DNA of 64,000 bases from Alphaproteobacteria bacterium (GTDB lineage: Bacteria > Pseudomonadota > Alphaproteobacteria > Sphingomonadales > Sphingomonadaceae). A model generated the notes under the pieces. It ran no database searches and was not told the origin of the DNA. It saw only the letters and a list, made by a program, of their open reading frames with translations. The position numbers and the translations under genes were made by a program. Positions 1 through 6,078 of the stretch are shown piece by piece. The DNA is taken from contig QBLU01000005.1 in assembly GCA_003241875.1 (NCBI GenBank), forward strand, positions 34,392 to 98,391, written 5' to 3'. Each line of letters begins with the position of its first letter. Position 1 is the stretch's first letter.

Positions 1-2
1 GC

Positions 3-158
3 ATCGCCAGCGTGTTCATCGACTGCAGCGCCCGCGCCCGGCCCGAAGGCGCGGCGCTGGCAGCGGCAATGGGCGCCCGCTTCGTCGCGCTGCCGCGGCT
101 CGATGCCCGCGCCGTCGTCGCCGCTGTGAACGCCGCCGTGAATGCTGCCGCCGCATGA
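3..158 (+). CDS. bchD: Magnesium chelatase subunit D, C-terminal end (partial)
   Basis: This is the last 51 codons of a gene whose 5' part lies outside the window. The frame reads with a 'VFIDCSARARPEGAALAAAMGAR' type of ending seen in the von Willebrand A-like domain of BchD, the subunit that bridges BchI and BchH during Mg2+ insertion into protoporphyrin IX. Its TGA overlaps the ATG of the next gene (ATGA), so the two are translationally coupled. The identification rests on the short C-terminal match and on the neighbour being BchO, which normally follows bchD in purple-bacterial photosynthesis clusters. Confidence 0.75.
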   Translation: MASVFIDCSARARPEGAALAAAMGARFVALPRLDARAVVAAVNAAVNAAAA

Positions 159-1030
159 GCGCGCCGCGCTGGACCCACGAGGGCAAGGGCTGGCCCAATG
201 CTGACACGAGCCGCTTCGTCTCTGTCGGCGGCGTCCGTTGGCATGTCCAGGTGATGGGCCAGGGCCCATTCCTGCTGCTGATCCACGGCACTGCAGCGGC
301 GACGCACAGCTGGCGCGACCTGATGCCTCTGCTGGCCGCGCATTTCACCGTCGTCGCGCCCGACCTGCCCGGCCATGGCTTTACCAGCGCCATGGCGCGG
401 CCGACGCCGACGTCGGTCGGCACCGCGCTGGCGGCGCTGCTCGCCAGCCTCGAACTCACGCCGACGCTGACCGTCGGCCACAGCGCCGGCGCCGCGATCG
501 CCCTCACCATGGCCGAAAAGCGGCTGGCGCGGCCGCAGGCGATCGTCAGCCTGGGCGGCGCGCTGCTGCCGTTCCCGGGCATGGCCGGCAAGCTGTTCCC
601 GGCGCTGGCACGGATGATCTTCGTCAACCCGCTGATGCCCGAGCTGTTCGCCATGCGGGCGCGGGTGGCCGGCGAGGTGCCGTCGTTCCTGCACCGCGCC
701 ACCGGCTCGCGGATCGACCCGCGCGGCCTGCAGCTTTACGAGCGGCTGCTGCGCACCTCGGGTCATATCGGCGGTGCGCTGGCGCTGATGGCGAACTGGG
801 ACCTGGAACCGCTGGAGCGCGCGCTGCCCGGCCTCGACCTGCCCGTGCTGCTCGTCCATGGCGACGGCGACAAGACGATCCCGGTCAAGACGGCGCACAA
901 GGTTGCCGCGCGCCTGCCGCAAGCGGAGGTCCAGCTGCGCGCCGGTGTCGGCCATCTTTCCCATGAGGAAGACCCGGCCGGCCATGCCGCGCTGATCGTG
1001 GATTTCGCGCGCCGGGCGGGCGTCGCCTGA
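155..1030 (+). CDS. bchO: BchO-type alpha/beta hydrolase, Mg-chelatase accessory protein
   Basis: A 291-residue alpha/beta hydrolase with an oxyanion-side 'HGTAAATHSW' (44-53), the nucleophile elbow 'VGHSAG' with Ser110, an acid in 'HGDGD' (235-239) and His267 in 'VGHLSH'. The size, start and position directly after bchD match BchO, a protein of the bchIDO unit whose precise biochemical role is not settled; it is thought to assist magnesium chelation in bacteriochlorophyll synthesis. The ATG overlaps the bchD stop, which fixes the start. No further photosynthesis gene follows, so this is probably the edge of the photosynthesis gene cluster. The gene is convergent with a LysR regulator across a repeat-bearing gap. 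Confidence 0.88.
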   Translation: MSAPRWTHEGKGWPNADTSRFVSVGGVRWHVQVMGQGPFLLLIHGTAAATHSWRDLMPLLAAHFTVVAPDLPGHGFTSAMARPTPTSVGTALAALLASLELTPTLTVGHSAGAAIALTMAEKRLARPQAIVSLGGALLPFPGMAGKLFPALARMIFVNPLMPELFAMRARVAGEVPSFLHRATGSRIDPRGLQLYERLLRTSGHIGGALALMANWDLEPLERALPGLDLPVLLVHGDGDKTIPVKTAHKVAARLPQAEVQLRAGVGHLSHEEDPAGHAALIVDFARRAGVA

Positions 1031-1062
1031 CTGCGCGGTGATCAAGCGCACGCACGCCAAGC

Positions 1063-1203
1063 TGTCACCCCGGCGAAGGCCGGGGCCATGAACCACAATC
1101 CTGGGCGCGCGGGTGCGCTCGCCTTGCACGCCGGGACGACGCGATTCCGCCTCGGGTGCCGACGCGTCTGGTTCATGGGCCCCGGCCTTCGCCGGGGTGA
1201 CAA
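1063..1203. repeat. REP-like inverted repeat, family 1, copy 1
   Basis: Two GC-rich arms face each other. The left arm begins with GTCACCCCGGCGAAGGCCGG and the right arm ends with the reverse complement of the same word. Each arm is itself a small hairpin (CCCCGGC-GAAG-GCCGGGG). The element fills the gap between the convergent bchO and LysR genes. A second copy of the same arms lies at 50287-50424. I see no gene in the remaining bases of this gap. Confidence 0.8.
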
Positions 1204-1244
1204 TTTCCTTGTCGGCGCTCGCGCTTCCACGTGGCAATGCCGCC

Positions 1245-2174
1245 CTACAAATCCGCGAGGCCGTGCAGATGGTCGTCGACCCCGCCCTCGATGATGAACT
1301 GGTCGAGCAGCCAGGATGCTGCCGGCCCCGGCGGCGTGTCGCGACGCCAGATGCCCGAGAACCGGTAGATGCCGCCCGGCTGCTCGGGAATGGCAAGCCG
1401 CACCAGCGTGCCGGCCATCAGGTCCGCCTCGATCAGCGGCACCGGCATCTGGCCCCAGCCGATGCCTTCGCGCAGCAGGGCGTGCTTGGCGCCAAGGTCG
1501 GCCAGCCGCCAGGTGCGCCGGCCGAGCACCGAAAAATCCCGCCCTTCGGTCAACGGCGAGCGATCGGTCAGCACCAGCTGGACGTAGTCGCGGGCCGCAC
1601 CGGGGCCGATCGGCGCCATCCGCGCCAGCGGGTGATCGGGCGCCGCGACCGGCACCATCGCGACGGCCCCCGCAGCAATCGTCTCCAGCCCGGTGACGCC
1701 GGTAGCCAGCGGCCCCGAGATGCCGACAACGGCACGCTGGCTTTCGACCAGCGCCGTCACCGCGCCCAGCGCCTCGACGTGCAGGCGCAGGGTAACGGTC
1801 GGATAGCGTTCGGCAAAGGCGCGCAGCACCGGGCCGAGCCGCCGCGTCGGCAGCATGACATCGACAGCCAGGTTGACCTCCGCCTCCAGCCCTTCCAGCA
1901 GGCCCTTGACCTTGGCGCGCAGCCCATCGACCCCCTGGGCGATGCCGCGCGCCTCCGCCAGCACGGCGCGGCCGGCGTCGGTCAGCACCGGGCTTCGCTT
2001 GCCCTCACGGTCGAACAGCAGCACCCCGAGCTGCGCCTCGAGGTTGGCGATGCCATAGCTGATCACCGACACGGCGCGATTGAGCCGGCGCCCGGCCCCG
2101 GCGAAACTGCCGGCGTCGATGACGGCGAGGAAGACCCGCAACTGGTCGAGCGTCGGGGTACCGGGTTGCGACAT
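1245..2174 (-). CDS. LysR-family transcriptional regulator
   Basis: 309 residues, normal length for the family. The N-terminus (about residues 8-66) is a winged helix-turn-helix of LysR type: 'LDQLRVFLAVIDAGSFAGAG' followed by a recognition-helix region and 'LEAQLGVLLFDRE'. The rest is a periplasmic-binding-protein-like effector domain. It is divergent from the pirin gene, with about 120 bases between the two starts, and such divergent pairs are common when the regulator controls its neighbour. The effector cannot be inferred from sequence. The 3' end faces bchO. Confidence 0.9.
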   Translation of the reverse strand: MSQPGTPTLDQLRVFLAVIDAGSFAGAGRRLNRAVSVISYGIANLEAQLGVLLFDREGKRSPVLTDAGRAVLAEARGIAQGVDGLRAKVKGLLEGLEAEVNLAVDVMLPTRRLGPVLRAFAERYPTVTLRLHVEALGAVTALVESQRAVVGISGPLATGVTGLETIAAGAVAMVPVAAPDHPLARMAPIGPGAARDYVQLVLTDRSPLTEGRDFSVLGRRTWRLADLGAKHALLREGIGWGQMPVPLIEADLMAGTLVRLAIPEQPGGIYRFSGIWRRDTPPGPAASWLLDQFIIEGGVDDHLHGLADL

Positions 2175-2295
2175 TTCAACTCCTTCGAACGATCGGACGG
2201 ATTTTATCCCACTTATCCGGGCAGGCCTAGCGCCCTACATCGGCGTCAACACGGCGCGGACTCGATGCCCGCCCCGCAGCACAGGAGTGTGACAG

Positions 2296-2994
2296 ATGAT
2301 CGAACTGCGTCCCTTCGACAGTCTTGGCGGTGCCAACCATGGCTGGCTCGATGCCCATCACCATTTTTCCTTTGCCGGCTATCATGATCCCAAACGGATG
2401 AGCTGGGGCAATCTGCGCGTCTGGAATGACGATGCCATCGCACCCAACGCCGGCTTCCCGCCGCATCCGCATCGCGACATGGAAATCATCACCTATGTCC
2501 GCGAAGGCGCCATCAGCCATCAGGACAGTCTGGGCAACCACGGCCGTACCGAGGCCGGCGACGTGCAGGTGATGAGCGCCGGCACCGGCATCACCCATGC
2601 TGAATATAATGCCGAGGATGTGACCACGCGCATCTTCCAGATCTGGATCGAGCCAACCCGCCGCGGCGAGCAGCCGGCCTGGGGCGCGCGGCCCTTCCCC
2701 AAGGACGAGCGCAGCGGCAGCTTTGTCGTCTTGGCCAGTGGCTTCGACGGCGACGGCGATGCGCTGCCGATCCGCACCGACGCGCGGGTTGTCGCCGCGA
2801 CACTGAAGGCCGGCGAGAGCGCCGACTATCCGCTCGGCAAGGACCGCCGCGGCTATCTGGTACCGGCAACCGGCGCGGTGGAGATCGACGGCACGCGCGT
2901 CAACGCCCGTGACGGCGCAGCGATCAGCGGCCTCGAACGCCTGCGGGTCACCGCCATCGAGGACAGCGAGATCGTCCTCGTCGACGCCGCCTGA
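2296..2994 (+). CDS. Pirin family bicupin protein
   Basis: 232 residues. The N-terminal cupin carries the pirin metal-site pattern: 'HHHFSFAGYHDP' near residue 22, then 'PHPHRDMEIITYV' (about 56-68), later 'GTGITHAEYN' (about 97-106) that supplies the remaining His and Glu ligands. The C-terminal cupin is shorter and lacks these ligands, as in other pirins such as YhaK. The biochemical role is uncertain in bacteria: some pirins have quercetinase activity, others act as redox-sensitive partners. A GGAG ribosome binding site lies about 10 bases upstream of the ATG. It is divergent from the LysR gene, its likely regulator. Confidence 0.88.
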   Translation: MIELRPFDSLGGANHGWLDAHHHFSFAGYHDPKRMSWGNLRVWNDDAIAPNAGFPPHPHRDMEIITYVREGAISHQDSLGNHGRTEAGDVQVMSAGTGITHAEYNAEDVTTRIFQIWIEPTRRGEQPAWGARPFPKDERSGSFVVLASGFDGDGDALPIRTDARVVAATLKAGESADYPLGKDRRGYLVPATGAVEIDGTRVNARDGAAISGLERLRVTAIEDSEIVLVDAA

Positions 2995-3000
2995 GGTCCG

Positions 3001-3035
3001 TGACACCGTGCTGCCCTGGTGGCAGCACGGTGTCA
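3001..3035. terminator. Perfect 15-bp hairpin between convergent pirin and mnhG
   Basis: TGACACCGTGCTGCC pairs perfectly with GGCAGCACGGTGTCA around a five-base loop. It starts seven bases after the pirin stop codon and ends 11 bases before the mnhG stop on the other strand, so it can serve both transcripts. There is no clear T-tract on either side, so it may act as a barrier to mRNA decay or as a non-canonical bidirectional terminator. Confidence 0.6.
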
Positions 3036-3046
3036 TCGGCATCCCA

Positions 3047-3463
3047 TCAGGTCTCCGACGTCGCCACCGGGGTGTCGCGATGCGGCGCCTCATAGGTCGC
3101 CCAGTCGGCGGCGCCGGGCGGGGGCGGCGGCGTCCCCGCCGGGCCGGCGTTGTCGGGCGGATCGCCGGCGCGCAGGCTGTGCAGATGGACCTTGGCGATC
3201 ATGTTGGCGGCAATCGGCGCGGTGATGAACAGGAACAGCGTGATCAGCAGCTCGTGCGCCGACCAGAGGTTCTGGTCGAGGCGGAAGAACAGCACCGATC
3301 CGACCAGCATGCCGCCCAGCCCCAGCGTCGTCGCCTTGGTCGGCCCGTGCAGCCGCTCCATCAGCGTCGGCAGCCGCACCAGCCCCCAGCTGCCGATCAG
3401 CGCAAAGCTGGCGCCCGCGACGATCATCAGGCTGACGACGATTTCGGCGACGAGCGCGATCAT
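3047..3463 (-). CDS. mnhG: Mrp-type Na+/H+ antiporter subunit G
   Basis: 138 residues, starting at the ATG that overlaps the mnhF stop. MnhG/MrpG signature near the N-terminus: 'SFALIGSWGLVRLPTLMERLHGPTKATTLGLGG'-like stretch (about 18-50), with three predicted membrane helices (about 5-25, 43-60, 70-90). The C-terminal 40 residues are a Pro/Ala-rich tail beyond the family core. It is the last gene of the mnhAB-C-D-E-F-G operon. Together the subunits form the multi-protein cation/proton antiporter in the cytoplasmic membrane; subunit G is required for complex function. Confidence 0.9.
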   Translation of the reverse strand: MIALVAEIVVSLMIVAGASFALIGSWGLVRLPTLMERLHGPTKATTLGLGGMLVGSVLFFRLDQNLWSAHELLITLFLFITAPIAANMIAKVHLHSLRAGDPPDNAGPAGTPPPPPGAADWATYEAPHRDTPVATSET

Positions 3464-3729
3464 TCGACGATGTCCCCCCGTAGCACGAACTTGCAATAGG
3501 CGACGGTGCCGACGAAACCGACCATCGCCAGCAGCAGCGCCGCCTCGAAATAGACGGCGTTGGCCCGCGCGATGCCGATCAGCACGATCAGCGCGATGGC
3601 ATTGATGACCATCGTGTCGAGCGCGACGATGCGATCGCCGATCGTCGGGCCGCGAAACAGCCGCCACAGGTTCAGACCCAGCGCCAGCGACAGGCAGGCG
3701 AAGGCAAAGATCACCGCATAGCCGATCAT
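3460..3729 (-). CDS. mnhF: Mrp-type Na+/H+ antiporter subunit F
   Basis: 89 residues, all within a three-helix membrane protein of MnhF/MrpF type. The family motif 'GPTIGDRIVALDTM' is present at residues 27-40. It overlaps mnhG and mnhE by four bases on each side (ATGA junctions), so the start at 3729 is well supported. Part of the antiporter complex; family members have also been linked to efflux of other ions and bile salts. Confidence 0.9.
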   Translation of the reverse strand: MIGYAVIFAFACLSLALGLNLWRLFRGPTIGDRIVALDTMVINAIALIVLIGIARANAVYFEAALLLAMVGFVGTVAYCKFVLRGDIVE

Positions 3730-4214
3730 GCGAACACTCCCAGCAGGCGCGATTCGTAACGGGACTTGATGCGGGCGATCTCGGCATCGGGATCGGCCGC
3801 GTCGAGGGCATGGACCAGGAGATAGCGACCGCACGCCGACACATCGGCCGACACCGTGCCCGGCGTCAGGCTGATGGTAGCGGCAAGGACAGTGATCGCC
3901 TCCGGCGTCTGCAGCGTCATCGGGATGACGAGCCATGTCGGCCGCAAATCGCGGTTGCGCCGGATCAGGATGATCGCCGCCACCTCGAAATTCGCCACGA
4001 TGATATCCCACAGCACCAGCACCAGATAGGCCAAGCCCAGGCCGAAGTTGACCCGCGGCCGGTCCGGCCAGAACGGCGCGGTAAAGATCGGCAGGGCCAG
4101 GCCGACAACGATGCCGACGATCAGAGCGCCGGCGCTGAAGCTGTTGGCCAGCAGCAGCCAGACCGCCACCAGCAGCATCGACAGCCCGGGATGCGGGATC
4201 AGCCGGCGCATCAT
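3726..4214 (-). CDS. mnhE: Mrp-type Na+/H+ antiporter subunit E
   Basis: 162 residues. Two or three N-terminal membrane helices are followed by a soluble part with the MnhE signatures 'ITVLAATISLTPGTVSADV' (about 106-124) and a conserved ending 'DAEIARIKSRYESRLLGVF'. ATGA overlap with mnhD upstream and mnhF downstream. Two adjacent ATG codons start the gene (MM); either could be used. Confidence 0.9.
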   Translation of the reverse strand: MMRRLIPHPGLSMLLVAVWLLLANSFSAGALIVGIVVGLALPIFTAPFWPDRPRVNFGLGLAYLVLVLWDIIVANFEVAAIILIRRNRDLRPTWLVIPMTLQTPEAITVLAATISLTPGTVSADVSACGRYLLVHALDAADPDAEIARIKSRYESRLLGVFA

Positions 4215-5725
4215 CGGTCACCCAGCACGGCGCGCGCCGTGGTTGCCGGATCGAGCAGCTGCGCGGCAGCGGCGCCGGTAAAGGCGGTCACCGGCGCGGC
4301 CGCCGCCGCCAGCGCGGCCAGCGCGGCCAGCGCCAGCATCGGCGCCACCAGGTCTGTTCGCTCCGGCGCAGCCGCCATCGCCCCGGCCGTGCCGGCGCTT
4401 TCCTTCCAGAAGATCGCACTGCCGGCGCGGGCAAAGCCGATGACGCCGGCGAGCGTCGTCGCCAGGATGACGGCCCATTGCCACCCCCAGTCCGGCGTGC
4501 CGGCAATGGCCTGGAGGACCAGCAGCTTGCCGATGAAGCCCGACAGCGGTGGCAGGCCGGTGGCGGCAATGGCGGCGCCCATGAAAATCAGCCCCACGAG
4601 CGGCTGTTGCGCGAACGCCGGACCGGGGCTGGTCCGGTCGCGAAAGCTGCCCCGCCGCCGCGCCACGACATCGGCGACGAGAAACAGCGCCGCGCCGGTC
4701 AGCGTCGAATGAACGAGGTAGTAGAGCGCGGCACCCAGGCTATCGACCTGCCAGGCCGCCACCGCGATCATCAGCGTCCCCGTCGACCCGACGACGGCGA
4801 AAGCCGCCTGCTCGGACAGGCTGCGCGCTACGAAGACCCCGGCAAAGCCGATGAGTGCCGTGACGATGGCGGCGGGCAGCAGGTACGGCGCCGGCGCCCA
4901 GGCCGCTGCCCCGGCACCATCGCCGAAAATCTGCGGCACCACCCGGATCATCGAATAGACTCCGACCTTGGTCATCAATGCAAACAACGCGGCAACCGCC
5001 GGCGTCGACACGGCATAGGTGCGCGGCAGCCAGAGGTGGAGCGGCACGAGCGCCGCCTTCAAGGCAAAGACGCTGACCAGCAGCAGCGCCGCAACCCGCA
5101 GCAGCCCCTGGTCGTCGGGCCCCAGCGCCGCGACCCGCAGCCCCATGTCGGCCATGTTGAGCGTACCGGTGAGCGCATACAGCAGCCCGAGCGCGATCAG
5201 GAACAGCGACGACCCGATGATGTTGACGACCACATACTGGACGCCGGCCTTCAACCGCGCACGCCCCTGGCCATGCAGCATCAAGCCATAGGAGGCGATC
5301 AGCAGCACCTCGAAGAAGACGAACAGATTGAACAGGTCACCGGTCAGAAAGGCACCGTTCAACCCCAGCAGCTGGAACTGGAACAACGGGTGGAAATGCC
5401 AGCCGGCCCGGTCGGTGCCGGTGGCGACGGCGTGGCAAAGCGCGATCAGCGACAGCGCCGCGGCCAGCACCAGCATCAGCGCCGACAGCCGGTCGAGCAC
5501 CAGCACGATGCCGAACGGCGCCGGCCAGTCACCGAGCGCATAGGTCCGGACACTGCCATCACGGCTGGCGTCGAGCAGCAGCAGCGCGGTCCCCAGCAGC
5601 ATCAGGCTGGCGGCGACCGAAATGCTGACGCCGAGCCAGCGCCGACGGCGCATGACCAGCAAGGCCAGCGGCGCCGCCAGCGCCGGGATCGCGACCGGCG
5701 CAATCATCAGTTGATCCATGGTCAC
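4211..5725 (-). CDS. mnhD: Mrp-type Na+/H+ antiporter subunit D
   Basis: 504 residues, about 14 membrane helices, homologous to the proton-channel subunits NuoM/NuoN of complex I. Conserved features include 'FNLFVFFEVLLIASYGLM' (about 132-149; the Glu is the channel glutamate), 'FALKAALVPLHLWLPRTYA' (about 220-238; Lys and His of the proton path) and 'KVGVYSMIRV' (about 253-262). It is the second ion-translocating subunit, together with MnhA. It starts at an ATG four bases inside mnhC. Confidence 0.92.
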   Translation of the reverse strand: MTMDQLMIAPVAIPALAAPLALLVMRRRRWLGVSISVAASLMLLGTALLLLDASRDGSVRTYALGDWPAPFGIVLVLDRLSALMLVLAAALSLIALCHAVATGTDRAGWHFHPLFQFQLLGLNGAFLTGDLFNLFVFFEVLLIASYGLMLHGQGRARLKAGVQYVVVNIIGSSLFLIALGLLYALTGTLNMADMGLRVAALGPDDQGLLRVAALLLVSVFALKAALVPLHLWLPRTYAVSTPAVAALFALMTKVGVYSMIRVVPQIFGDGAGAAAWAPAPYLLPAAIVTALIGFAGVFVARSLSEQAAFAVVGSTGTLMIAVAAWQVDSLGAALYYLVHSTLTGAALFLVADVVARRRGSFRDRTSPGPAFAQQPLVGLIFMGAAIAATGLPPLSGFIGKLLVLQAIAGTPDWGWQWAVILATTLAGVIGFARAGSAIFWKESAGTAGAMAAAPERTDLVAPMLALAALAALAAAAAPVTAFTGAAAAQLLDPATTARAVLGDR

Positions 5726-6078
5726 GGCGCCACATCGCTGTGGTTGGCCGTGTTGTCGCCATCGACCTGGTCGCTGCCGGTCTCGAGGAAGCTGCGCAGC
5801 GACAGCACCACGACAAAGGCGGTCATGCCGAACGTGATGACGATCGCGGTCAGCACCAGCGCCTGGGGCAACGGATCGGCATAGTCGCTGACGCTGCGCG
5901 ACCAGATCGGCGGCCGGCCGACGATGAGCCGGCCCGATGCGAACAGGAACAGGTTGACCGCATAGGAAAACAGCGTGAGCCCGAGCACGACCTGGAAAGT
6001 GCGGGCGCGCAGCGACAGATAGATGCCGCCGGCGACCAGGATGCCGATGGCGCTGGCCATGAGGAACTCAAGCGTCAT
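5722..6078 (-). CDS. mnhC: Mrp-type Na+/H+ antiporter subunit C
   Basis: 118 residues, three membrane helices, homologous to NuoK. The motif 'VLGLTLFSYAVNLFLFASG' spans residues 31-49, and 'DPLPQALVLTAIVITFGMTA' 68-87 is a strong subunit-C signature. The start at 6078 overlaps the mnhAB stop (ATGA). The last 15 residues are an acidic soluble tail. Confidence 0.92.
   Translation of the reverse strand: MTLEFLMASAIGILVAGGIYLSLRARTFQVVLGLTLFSYAVNLFLFASGRLIVGRPPIWSRSVSDYADPLPQALVLTAIVITFGMTAFVVVLSLRSFLETGSDQVDGDNTANHSDVAP

Noticed and set aside
1113-2387. Plus-strand open frame of 424 codons opposite the LysR gene
   Set aside because: Basic, low-complexity translation and no ribosome binding site; the minus strand encodes a normal LysR regulator.
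4478-5884. Plus-strand 468-codon frame opposite mnhD and mnhC
   Set aside because: Gln/Arg/His-rich translation typical of antisense to membrane protein genes; no start signal.
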